In this document: positions 1 through 10,100 of the stretch, piece after piece
How the letters are laid out: every line of letters starts with the position of its first letter
Numbering within the stretch: the stretch's first letter is position 1
NCBI GenBank assembly: GCA_949358305.1
Contig: OX442314.1
Coordinates: 29,683,118-29,747,117 of the forward strand
DNA: 64,000 bases
Reading direction: 5' to 3'
Source of the DNA: Strigamia acuminata
Lineage: Eukaryota > Arthropoda > Chilopoda > Geophilomorpha > Linotaeniidae
Made by a program: the position numbers and the translations under genes
Notes under the pieces: generated by a model
What the model saw: only the letters and a program-made list of their open reading frames with translations
Database searches by the model: none
What the model was told of the DNA's origin: nothing

Positions 1-1526
1 TTTCCCCGACATACTACCCTTACAATAATTTTGCTGAATCAACATCTAGAACAGTTTGGGAATTATTTACTGAGAATCAGACTTTCTGACCACTCTGTAT
101 AGTGTTTAAATTTCAAAGTACACCAATATATCGGTACCAAGGTTTTTCTTGTAGTGTTCTGGCAAACATTTTGCTAACATTTTGCACATGTGTCCAAAAT
201 AATCCTAAAAGGCTACAATGAACTTATTTATTGTTGTTTTTTTGTACATTTTTTACCTGGGAATAAAAATGGCACGTGTCCATTAAAAGAACAAACGGAC
301 TGCAATCCTACTGTAATATTTTTCACTTACTGGACCAGTTACAATAGTTTCAAGTTTTTCCCATAGATGACTCTTCCAAGCGTAAGCCACTCAACGGTTC
401 AGCTTTGGCCTTCCTTTTAACAGACGAAGCAAATCGTCTATTTGCAATCTGACTCGGTGCAACTGCATGTGGAGGCAGTGTGTTTCTTGCATTTGTCCGT
501 GAGCTGGGGGTCTATTTAGGGCCCTTCTTTCCTTTGTGACAGAGAAGCTTTCTCGTTGACGTCATCACTAAATAAAAGCCCATATATGTTCGGAATGAGT
601 CAAAAGTTAAAATGATTTTAGACATTACATTTAAATTAAATGTTAAAAGAAAAAAAAGTTTTTACGAAATTCCTTTTTAATCAGAAGTGCAATTAATGAA
701 TTGAGTTACTTTTTCTGTTAGGCATCGGCAAACTGTCTAACAACTGTAAATTAGAATAGACGTGTTCATAATTACACTTCATTGTATCTCAGCTTGTCAT
801 ATGGAATCTTGGAAAGTTTAATGCTGATTGAAGACAGTTATAATTAAAATTAATTGAGTTACAAACATTAAATTTCAAAATTTTAATTAAAAAAAAATTA
901 AAAAGTTGAAAACAAGAAAAATTAGTTGAGATTTCTTAGAAGAAGTGGAATGCCAAAGGTAAATGTTTAGGGAATAGTTAAAAGTAGACTGTGCGTAAAT
1001 TCAAGCTGAAACACACAATTTGTATCGATTAATAGAATTTCTGCGAAGTACCGATTTCTGTTAAGTATTTATTTATTTTCTTTTAATCAACAACTGGGGA
1101 TAAATTAAGAAGAATTTTTTTCTGAATTAATTGTTAGTTTGAGCAGTCTAATTTCATCAACGCCATCTTTTATTAAAAATCACAAGTTGTAGGGATGTCT
1201 TTTCCTGTTGGTAATAATTTTCCCACTATCCGATGAAAATTAGTGGAATCTTTTTGCGTGAATAGAACTAGTTTTAGCTCTTATTCAATCATTCCTTACT
1301 TAAAATTTTGCAATTAATCAATTCTATTTACTATATACATTTTGCGGTTATTCAACTGAATTCATTTATTACACATTTATTCAATGCGCGTGTGCTTAAT
1401 TATTACACTGCGCTACAAATTGATTTTGCTATTACTCAATTTAGCTGCAGGTATGTAACCCCGGCCTTAGGATTTGTGGCACCCAAATATGGGCCCTCCT
1501 AGATGTAAAATTATTTCAATTTTTTG
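1..1526. other. AT-rich non-coding flank
   Basis: Apart from a weak exon candidate at 350-503 I see no gene here. The sequence is AT-rich, with scattered poly-A and poly-T runs and no recognisable repeat ends. Confidence 0.5.
350..503 (-). CDS. Possible 3'-terminal exon, unknown protein
   Basis: On the minus strand an AG preceded by a C-run (at 504-510) is followed by about 50 open codons ending in TGA at 350-352. The frame is rich in Ala, Arg, Lys and Ser and lacks a recognisable domain. Possible poly(A) signals lie further downstream near 222. The upstream exons would have to lie towards the transposons on the right and none was found. This is an inference from splice-like context only and may be chance. 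Confidence 0.18.
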
Positions 1527-1610
1527 GTCACTTGAAGCACGGGCCCTAACTCTAATACCTTGTTTGCACCAGAAAGTTTGGGCTAGCCCGAAGTTTAAAT
1601 CTGGTTCTGG
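1527..1610. repeat. Left arm of inverted-repeat element split by the BEL insertion
   Basis: The stretch from GGTCACTT through GGGCCC and TAATACCTTGTTTGCACCAG to TCTGGTTCTGG reappears reverse-complemented at 12828-12913, with a few mismatches over about 60 core bases. If the BEL element and its target duplication are removed, the two arms would bound an element of roughly 0.4 kb. This fits an old MITE or foldback element that served as the BEL target. Confidence 0.6.
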
Positions 1611-1816
1611 CATGATATTGGCTTAAAAAGTTCAGGCTAGAGCGTTCGCACCCAAAAGCAAAAAGCCCCATACCTAGGATAGCATGTTGCCAATAGACAA
1701 TCAACTTGTTACATGTTACACATGTTACAACATGTTACACACAGAGTTGTGGAAAGAATCTTAGCAGTTATCTAGTTCAGACAATTGGATTAGGATAATC
1801 TAGTTTAAAAAATTGT

Positions 1817-2280
1817 TTGAAATGCAATAAGGTATTGCGGATAAAATAATTAAATCCCTGAATAACAATGCTTATTTCAAATTGAAATGTAATTTTTGTG
1901 AGAAATAAAGAAGCATGACTTTTCTACTCAAAAACTTCCTCAAGACTAAACTTTATTCTTTTCAGAACAGTGGTAATTAAAAATACAAAGAAACAAATGA
2001 CAAATACTCAGTGCTACAGGGTAAAGCGCACGGAGTAAAGATGACGCGTTCCAAGGGGGAACGCGAGATAATTGCTAACACCTTGCAAAGGTGAGTGAAT
2101 TCTCAGAAAAGCAAAGGAAAAGGTTCAAGTTAAAAAGTAACAACTTCAAATTAAATTAAATACAACTTTGAAGGAATTTAAATAAACACAGTCAAAATTA
2201 ATAACATATCAGAATATCAAATTATTTCAAACAATGAACAAAATATAATAATAACATGTAAAAGCGTGTCGGTTTTCACA
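1817..2280 (-). repeat. BEL 3' LTR
   Basis: This is the left copy of the 464-bp LTR. Read on the element strand it starts TGTGAAAACCGAC and ends GCATTTCAA. By eye it matches the copy at 12318-12781 base for base. The stop codon of the Pol frame (2276-2278) lies inside it. Confidence 0.93.
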
Positions 2281-5200
2281 CTGCCGGGGGCACGGGACCA
2301 GAATGAATCTCCATTTTTATTAGTCGTTGAACTGGTCGCCTAAATTTGTTGCCATTAGGCATTAACAACTCACATGAGCGCGTTACACCATCCTTGCTCG
2401 GATGTATACTGATGACACGTGCCATCTTCCAATTAACTCTTGATTTCAATAAATCTTCCACTAACACTACATCTCCTGCCTGAAGCTGACTAGTATTTGG
2501 TTTTCCCACTTGCTTTTTTAAGTCAACCAAATACTCACGGGACCATCGTTGCCAAAAGTCTATTAGAATACTTTTCCATTGGCGGATAAACAATTGCTGA
2601 GTTGGTTCGTTCGATACAGCGTCTTCAGCAGATGGCAAACTTGTCAAACTGGTCCCCGTCAAAAAATGAGCTGGCGTGAGCGCTTCGGGTTCATTTGGCG
2701 CGTCGTAGATGTAGGTAATGGGTCTTTTGTTGATGATGGCTTCTACCTGGGTAAGCAAAGTTTCAAGTTGAAAGAAGTTGAGAGAGGCTGATCCTATCGT
2801 TTTTTTTAAACAAGATTTGACAGTTTGAATCATCCTCTCCCAAAATCCTCCCCACCAAGGAGCGTTCTCAACAATAAATTTCCACTCAACCCCTTTTTGA
2901 GTTAGGAAATTGCGTACGGAGTCGTCTCTTGTATTTTGCAGTAGAGCACACAGTTCACGGTTCGTACGATGGAACGTCGTCCCGTTGTCGCTGTAGATGG
3001 TCCTAGGCATTCCACGTCGACTGATGAAGCGTTCTAGCACGCCTACGAAATCTGAAGTGGTTAGTGACGGAATCAGTTCTAAGTGCACTGCTCGGATATT
3101 GGCGCAGGTGAAGAGGGCGATGTATGCCTTCGTCTTCCTTCCACGTACGATGATTGGGCCTGCGAAATCGACTCCGGTTATGGCAAATGGGCTGCATTGT
3201 GACACTCGATCAAAAGGTAGCTGTCCGGGCACCTCTCTCATCAATCGTCCATTTATTCTTTTGCAAGTCACACATTTATTTAGGATCGTTTTCAAGGTTC
3301 TCCTTGCGGCTGGCGTCCAATAATTCTGACGGAAATATGCCAGGGTGGCTGTCAAACCGCAGTGGAAAACCTGAGAATGCGAAAACGATAAAATTAATTT
3401 GGTGAGTGCGTGATCGGACGGGAGGAGCACGGGGGCGTTTGCAGTGATGGCGTCCTTGGAGTTCCTGAGTCGAGTGTCTAACTTGAGTACACCGGAAACG
3501 TCCAAAAAAGCTTTTAAGTTTTGTAGTTTTGAGTCGGTCAACGGCTTTTCGTTTTGTAATCGTGTCATCTCGGCTCCGTAACACTCTCGCTGTGCAGCCC
3601 GGATCAGTGTCATCTCGGCTCGCTTGAGTTCGGTGACGGTTAGTGGTCCTTGGATTTTTTCTGAGGTGTCAGTAGTTCGTGTATTGGCTGCGAATCTCAA
3701 CATCCAAGCTGTAACGCGTCGTAATCGACTGAACGAGCTAAATTTAGAGAAAATAAATTCAGTGTTAATAATTTGGAGGGATTCGACGTGTGTCTTGATG
3801 TCGTCCTCATCCGATTCGTCTGCTATTTCCACCTCCGCGTTCGGCCAGTCGACAAGAGGGCCTCGCATCCATTCTGGTCCGTTCCACCACAGCTGGTCGG
3901 TCATCAATTCGTCGACCGTTAAACCGCGTGTCAAGCGGTCAGCAGGATTGTCGATGCCCGGTACGTGACGCCAATTGTCTATTTTTGACTTTTCGCGGAT
4001 CTCCAGCACTCTATTCTGTATGAATGTCGGTGGCCTTTTAGCTGTGTTGCGGATCCAATGTATGCATATTTGGGAGTCAGTCCAGTAGTGTATTTCACGG
4101 CAGCTCGTCACTTCTTTAATTTGGTCGGCCATGCGGACTGCTACTAAAGCTCCCATTAGTTCCAATTTTGGCAATGTTAATGGTTTGACTGGCGCCACCC
4201 TACATTTAGAAAAAATAAAGAACGAATTGATTAAGTCTTCCGTGGTGTCTTGAATGTAGGCGACAGCACCGTACGCCTTGGGGCTTGCATCGGAAAAAAT
4301 ATGGATTTCGCAGTTCATTTCATTTTTCACTCCCAGCCATCTTGGAATTTGGAATTTGCTCAATTTTTGGATTTGTTCTGCCCATTTAGTCCAGTTGATT
4401 CTAAGAGCTTCATCCAATATTTCATCCCATTCCAATTTTCTTAGCCAAAGTGATTGGAAAAATATCCTGGCGGTGACAGTGAATGGTGTGACGAATCCGA
4501 GTGGGTCGAATATCTGGGCGGAAATTTGGACTACTTCTCTCTTCGTCACTGTTTTGCTGTTTACGCTTGAAATGTTTTCAATTTGTAAACTCAGTTTGTC
4601 CGAAGTTGGGTCCCACTTCAATCCTAGTACTTTGGATTCTTCATTTGATGTCACATTTGCATCTGTAGGATCTTTTCTTCTGAATATTTCGCGTAGTTCA
4701 GGAGAATTAGTCTGCCATTTTACTAGTTGCATGCCAGCTGATGAGAGCATTTCGCGAGCTTGTTCGAATGTCTTCACTGCTTGGTCAATGTCGTCCACCG
4801 ACGTGATCAGATCGTCCACGTATAAAAATCGACAAAGTAATTCGTACGTGGCGGGATATTTGTCTTTATAAATTTTGATGTGACGTTTGATGGTCGCGTT
4901 TAGTAGGAAGGGGCTGGGTGCAGCGCCGAAAAGAACACGTGTTTGGCGTAGTATTCGAATTTTGGCTCGTCTCGTTCCGTCCCAGTCTGCGCAGACCCAT
5001 AGAAAACGTGTCACATCTCGATCTTTGACTTCAATTTCGATCATGTGGAATGCCTTGCGAATATCCGATGTCTCGGCGATTTTTCGGAGTCTAAATTTCA
5101 TCAATACAACAATTAGGGATGGCAGAAAATTAATACCTTTAGATAGGCAATCGTTTAGTGATAGCCGTCCCTTCCGATGGGCTGACGCGTCGAACACGAT

Positions 5201-6982
5201 CCTCAGTTTTGTTGTGACTCGCTCTTCTTTTATTATTGGCCTGTGTGGCATGTAATAAATTGGGTTGGACGTGTCTCCAGTCACTTCTTCAACGATGCCT
5301 TGTTCCAGCTGTTCCTCGATGACTTTCTTGTACTCTAGGTATAAGTTGGGTTGTCGTCGGAATTTTCTGAGCAGGTTCAAGAAGCGTTGTTCGGCAACTG
5401 CAAAGTTGTCTTCGAGCTCGTTGCTGTCGACGATCCACGGCAACGCCACCGAGTAGTTCTTTCCCGTCCATCGGATTGACTCGTCAAATTTGCGTAGAAC
5501 TTCAGTTTCGTCTGTGTCCGCCATTGACTCGTGTTGGATTCCGATGGCCTCCAATTCCCAGAGTTTCCTCATGATGTCATCTGTGGATTGTACAAGGGTG
5601 ATTTTATTTGTTCTCACCGTTGTTGCAAGGATGTGTGTGCCGTTGGTTGTTTGTCCATGCAGTGTCCACCCAAAGTTTGTGTTGACCGCTATTAAGTTGT
5701 CTTCGATGAATTCAGTTCTCTTGGTTGTAATTTTCCAGTAGTTGTCGACTCCTATCAACAAATCCACCTCGTCGGAATGTAGAGCTACCTGTTTGCATGT
5801 CACTTGGACTCCTTTTCTTTCCAATTTTTTGCTTAGGTATTCATTCGGGACTTCGCAGGGTGTTGACGTCACGTGTGCGATTTCTATGGCTTCGATTGTA
5901 ATACGAGGCGTCTTGGCGTGCGTTGGAGTGAGAGTTAATTCCACCTTGTTGTGAACTCCTGTCGTCGGCTCGCGACCAAACACGGATAAAGTCATTTGCT
6001 CAGTTCCTATAATTTTTAGATTCAATTTTCGCGATAATTCAGCTCTTATGAATGTCCGTTGTGCCCCGCCATCGACGTAGCACACGGCTGGTTTTGTCAT
6101 TTTTTCACCAATCACGTTTACCATCGTGACCATCAAGAATTCGTATTTTCGATTGTTTTTACTCACGACGGCTGAGGCGTGTACTTTTGACGCATTGTTG
6201 TCGATTGGGTTGACTCGTGGTTGATCGCAGATTTGAGTGTGGTGTAATCCATCGCATCGGAAGCATTTCATGGTGGTACGGCAGTCTTCAGTTTTATGAG
6301 GTGTTCTGCCTAAACATCTCATGCAGGTTCCTTGAGATTGGATTTTCTTCCTTCGCTCTTCCACCGTGAGTGGGCACGTTTTTCTGCTGTGTTCATTAGA
6401 AGAGCAAAATTGGCATTTATTCATTACCACTGAGAGTGAGTTGACGGAACTCTCCTTGGCTCCTCCTCTGCGTCGATGTGACTTTCCCTTCGAATCTCCA
6501 CTTCCTTTGGCCGGGTCAGTTGGCGTGGGTGTTTTGATCGCTTTTTGTTGGTTTATCATCATTTCGTATCGATTCTCCTTTAATAAAAATTCTCGTACCC
6601 ACGACATTAATCTGATTACCGATCGTTCGCCCTCGCAGTCGTCATCATATTTGCGCATCACGGTTCTCGGAATGGCTGCGGCCAGGACGGGGAACAGCAT
6701 GCGTTGGATTTCTACGAGCGGAACTTGGATATTCGACAAGTTTTCCACGTTTATTTCCACGTGTCGGTGCAGCTTTTGTAGTCCAACAATGTCTCGTTCA
6801 CTGCTAATGATTGGCAAATTTAATAAGTTAGACAAAAACCTGTTTTCCAACACTGCCCGATCACAGTATTTTTTCGTCAGTCGATTCACAGCCACGGCGT
6901 AGTTGGCGGCATTTATTTCGAGTGTTCTAATTTTGTTAGGGAAATTGAGCAGAGCTCCCAAACTGGGAAAGAATTCACACAC
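2276..6982 (-). CDS. BEL/Pao Gag-Pol polyprotein, 3' part (1568-aa open frame)
   Basis: This is the main polyprotein of the BEL element, acting in reverse transcription and integration. The first 16 or so codons are copia LTR sequence; true BEL coding starts at 6933. In order I see the end of the Gag core (N-Y-x3-V motif near residue 27), three Cys/His knuckles (about 190-255), and an aspartic protease with DGGAQ. Then come reverse transcriptase with YVDD, RNase H (FSDAS, KLELMG, YWTDSQ), an HHCC zinc region, and the integrase triad (VDFAGP, YSDNGT, WGGFWERM). A C-terminal domain of the kind found in BEL integrases (DUF5641-like) ends the frame. No internal stop or frameshift is visible, so only the copia insertion disables it. 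The frame ends a few bases inside the 3' LTR, and no clear polypurine tract precedes that LTR. Confidence 0.95.
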   Translation of the reverse strand: MCEFFPSLGALLNFPNKIRTLEINAANYAVAVNRLTKKYCDRAVLENRFLSNLLNLPIISSERDIVGLQKLHRHVEINVENLSNIQVPLVEIQRMLFPVLAAAIPRTVMRKYDDDCEGERSVIRLMSWVREFLLKENRYEMMINQQKAIKTPTPTDPAKGSGDSKGKSHRRRGGAKESSVNSLSVVMNKCQFCSSNEHSRKTCPLTVEERRKKIQSQGTCMRCLGRTPHKTEDCRTTMKCFRCDGLHHTQICDQPRVNPIDNNASKVHASAVVSKNNRKYEFLMVTMVNVIGEKMTKPAVCYVDGGAQRTFIRAELSRKLNLKIIGTEQMTLSVFGREPTTGVHNKVELTLTPTHAKTPRITIEAIEIAHVTSTPCEVPNEYLSKKLERKGVQVTCKQVALHSDEVDLLIGVDNYWKITTKRTEFIEDNLIAVNTNFGWTLHGQTTNGTHILATTVRTNKITLVQSTDDIMRKLWELEAIGIQHESMADTDETEVLRKFDESIRWTGKNYSVALPWIVDSNELEDNFAVAEQRFLNLLRKFRRQPNLYLEYKKVIEEQLEQGIVEEVTGDTSNPIYYMPHRPIIKEERVTTKLRIVFDASAHRKGRLSLNDCLSKGINFLPSLIVVLMKFRLRKIAETSDIRKAFHMIEIEVKDRDVTRFLWVCADWDGTRRAKIRILRQTRVLFGAAPSPFLLNATIKRHIKIYKDKYPATYELLCRFLYVDDLITSVDDIDQAVKTFEQAREMLSSAGMQLVKWQTNSPELREIFRRKDPTDANVTSNEESKVLGLKWDPTSDKLSLQIENISSVNSKTVTKREVVQISAQIFDPLGFVTPFTVTARIFFQSLWLRKLEWDEILDEALRINWTKWAEQIQKLSKFQIPRWLGVKNEMNCEIHIFSDASPKAYGAVAYIQDTTEDLINSFFIFSKCRVAPVKPLTLPKLELMGALVAVRMADQIKEVTSCREIHYWTDSQICIHWIRNTAKRPPTFIQNRVLEIREKSKIDNWRHVPGIDNPADRLTRGLTVDELMTDQLWWNGPEWMRGPLVDWPNAEVEIADESDEDDIKTHVESLQIINTEFIFSKFSSFSRLRRVTAWMLRFAANTRTTDTSEKIQGPLTVTELKRAEMTLIRAAQRECYGAEMTRLQNEKPLTDSKLQNLKAFLDVSGVLKLDTRLRNSKDAITANAPVLLPSDHALTKLILSFSHSQVFHCGLTATLAYFRQNYWTPAARRTLKTILNKCVTCKRINGRLMREVPGQLPFDRVSQCSPFAITGVDFAGPIIVRGRKTKAYIALFTCANIRAVHLELIPSLTTSDFVGVLERFISRRGMPRTIYSDNGTTFHRTNRELCALLQNTRDDSVRNFLTQKGVEWKFIVENAPWWGGFWERMIQTVKSCLKKTIGSASLNFFQLETLLTQVEAIINKRPITYIYDAPNEPEALTPAHFLTGTSLTSLPSAEDAVSNEPTQQLFIRQWKSILIDFWQRWSREYLVDLKKQVGKPNTSQLQAGDVVLVEDLLKSRVNWKMARVISIHPSKDGVTRSCELLMPNGNKFRRPVQRLIKMEIHSGPVPPAV

Positions 6983-7096
6983 GTTACATATTCAGTTGCA
7001 ACCAAACGAGAACATCTGATTTAATGGTAACAATAGATTTAGGTATACAATGTACTCAACACTATACATTATTGTCTAAAGTGAATATATCTAACA
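6934..7096 (-). repeat. Copia 3' LTR (163 bp)
   Basis: This short LTR has TG...CA ends. It carries one CT unit before TAACA where the other copy has two; otherwise the copies match by eye. An ATG within it (6980-6982) opens a chimeric frame into BEL pol. Confidence 0.93.
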
Positions 7097-7138
7097 TAGC
7101 CGCCCATATTCATTTCCGAAAGAATCAATAAACTTATT

Positions 7139-10100
7139 TTACAAATCTTCTGAATAATTAATCAATCCCAACTTCCTGCAGTCTTGCTTCAATTTCGTGT
7201 CGGGTAAAGCTTTCGTCATCAGGTCGGCGTACATCTCATCTGTTGGAACAAACTCCACTTGATAGATGCCGTCCTGGATATCCTGCCTAATGAACGAGAC
7301 TCGACGATTGAAATGTTTCGTCCTGCCGTGGTAACTATGATCCTTGGTCAATGCGATGGCTGGTTGGTTGTCACAGTAGATGGTAACCGGTCGTTGAGCT
7401 TCTCGTATATTCAGGTCCTCAATGAAGTTCTTTATCCATCTGACTTCTTTACCCAACTCGACCATGGCTGAAAACTCAGCCTCGCAAGTCGACATGCAGA
7501 CTAACTTTAGTTTCTTCGCCTGCCAGGTGACGACTGTCCCGTTCAACATCGTAACGAAACCTGCAAAAGACTTTGCATCCACATCACAAGAGTTCCAGGA
7601 TGCATCTGTGTATCCAGTCAAATCTGCAACACTGCCCGTGTACGTCAACCGATAATTTGCCGTCCCCATCAGGTACCTCAGGATCCTTTTTGCTGCCAAC
7701 CAATGGGCTTGCTTCGGGTCGTTTAGCCACTGCGAAAGGAAAGAAACTGCAAACGCAATGTCCGGCCGCGTGCCCTGCGCCAAATAAAGTAGGGCACCGA
7801 CAAGCTCTCTATATGGCTTGTCTGCAGCTGAGGGTCCCAACGGGTAACCTGGGGCATCCAACTTCTGTGACACGTCCAACGGTGCCTTGACCGGCTTAGC
7901 CTGCAAAAGACCAAATCTAGTGATTAATTCCGAGATATATTTCGTTTGGTCCATGGTTATCTCGTTCTTCTCATCGTTTTGACTTATTCGAATCCCTAAT
8001 AGGGACTTAATCTCCCCCAAGTCAATAACCTTAATCTCCTTTCTAATTTTCTTCATCAACTGATCTAATAAACGATCATCATTGTCCAAGGTGATTAGAT
8101 CGTCCACATAAGTGGCCACAAAAATTATGGATTGTCCTATGGTGTATTTATAAACACACTGTTCCGTCGGGTGCTTCGTAAAACCCACGGCAAGCAATAC
8201 TTTCTCCAACTTCTCGTGCCAAGCACGTCCCGCTTGGGGTAAACCGTATACCGCCTTCTCAAGTAAACATACTTGAGTTGTCCGATCACCAAATCCTTCA
8301 GGCAGCTCCATATAAACTGTTTCCCTCAGGCGGGCATGCAAGTATGCCGTTTCGACATCGTGGTGCTTGACTCGTAGTCGGCGTTTCGCTGCCAATGCCA
8401 TCAGTATTCTCACCGTGGCTAACCGGACTACTGGGGAATAAGACTCATCGTAGTCAACCCCCTGGATGACATTAAAGCCTTGCGCGATCAATCTTGCTTT
8501 ATATCGCGTTATGCGTCCTTCCTGATCGGTCTTTAATGAGTAGACCCAACGGGATCCAACTACTTTCGCATCCGGGGGTCTGTCCACGACTTTCCAAGTC
8601 TTTTGCTCACTATGTGACTTTAATTCGGCTTCCATTGCCAACTTCCACGATGCTGCTTGAGGGGAAGCCAATGCCTGCTTGTAGTTCTTAGGAACTATCA
8701 CTAGACCTTGGGTCGCATCCTTCACTCGCGCGACATTCGCACCATCCGTGCCCGCTGGACGGTCACGGGTCCTACGATGTCTGCGCCAGTCTATACTCTC
8801 GTAGGGTACGGGTGGACGTCTATTCCTTTGTGGGTTTCTCCGAACTGGGCCGCATTGGGGCAAACGCGCCGCAGGGTAAATCGGGACGTCACCAATTGGA
8901 TCCGGAGGAGGGGAATGGATTACAGGAACTTCCTCAGGTAAGTCTGGTATGGAGGGTGTCTCAACCCAATAATCCTCCTGATCCAAGGGTGTTGATCCAG
9001 AAATTAAAATTGAACCCAGGGCCTCTTCGTCAAATTTAACGTCACGCGAAACGAAATATTTACGTGTTATCGGGTCATAAAAACTCCAACCAGGAGCATT
9101 GAACGGGTATCCCGTAAATATTACTCTTTTAGCTCTGGGCTCCAATTTGGAACGGTCTTGGACTGGTATCCATGTATAAGCGAGGCTTCCAAAGACTCGC
9201 ATATTCGCCACATTCGGCTTACGGCCCGTCAGTCTCTCAATCGGTGTTTCCGATTCAAACCGTCTCATTTTTGATCTATTCGCTGCGTATGCTGCAGTTT
9301 CGACCGCATCCTGCCAAAAAATAGTCGGCAGCTTTGCGTCTAATAATAAAGTCCTAGCAGCGTCCAGCAACTTCCGGTTTGCGCGTTCTGCTGCGCCATT
9401 TTGGGAGGGGCTGTATGGAACGGTCAACTGGTGGTGGACACCACGGGCGGTCAACAATTCCTTGAACGCCGCATTGACGAACTCAGTACCATTATCGGAT
9501 CTAAGTCGCTTTAATTTCGTCCCAAATCTCTTCTCGTGAAGTAACAAAAATTTCTCGAATTCCTCCACCGTTTGTGACTTATTCTTCAAAAAACGAGTGA
9601 AAATCACTCGGGAAAAATCGTCAACGATGGTGAAGATATACTTGTTTCCTTTCGTTGATTCGTGCCTAAATGGCCCGCATAAATCGACGTGAAGCATCTC
9701 CAAAGGCCCCGTCGCCGTGATATAACCCGTAGACACGAAGGGAGATCGCGTTTTCTTTGCCACAATACACTTGTCGCACAACTTCGGGTCTCTCTCCATA
9801 TTTAAGTTCATACCATCAACCAAATTTCGATACACCATCTCCCGGAGGGATTTAAAACCCAAATGTGCCATTCTGCGATGCCACAAAGTCACTGGTAATT
9901 TGACCACTTTAGTTCCAGGTGTATCTTTACCCCCGGTCCTAGATAATCCAATATCAATCGGGGGGGAGGGAGGGACCGATTGGTCAGCTCTTCTATTCAA
10001 CCGGAACAGCCCAGAAGTTTGGACTGCTTCAAATATCCTCGTACCATCTGCCGTTGATACAACGCATTTATCGCCTGAAAATGACACCGCATATACTTGC

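Noticed and set aside
2579-6902. Plus-strand ORFs across the BEL region
   Set aside because: They are antisense shadows of the Gag-Pol frame.
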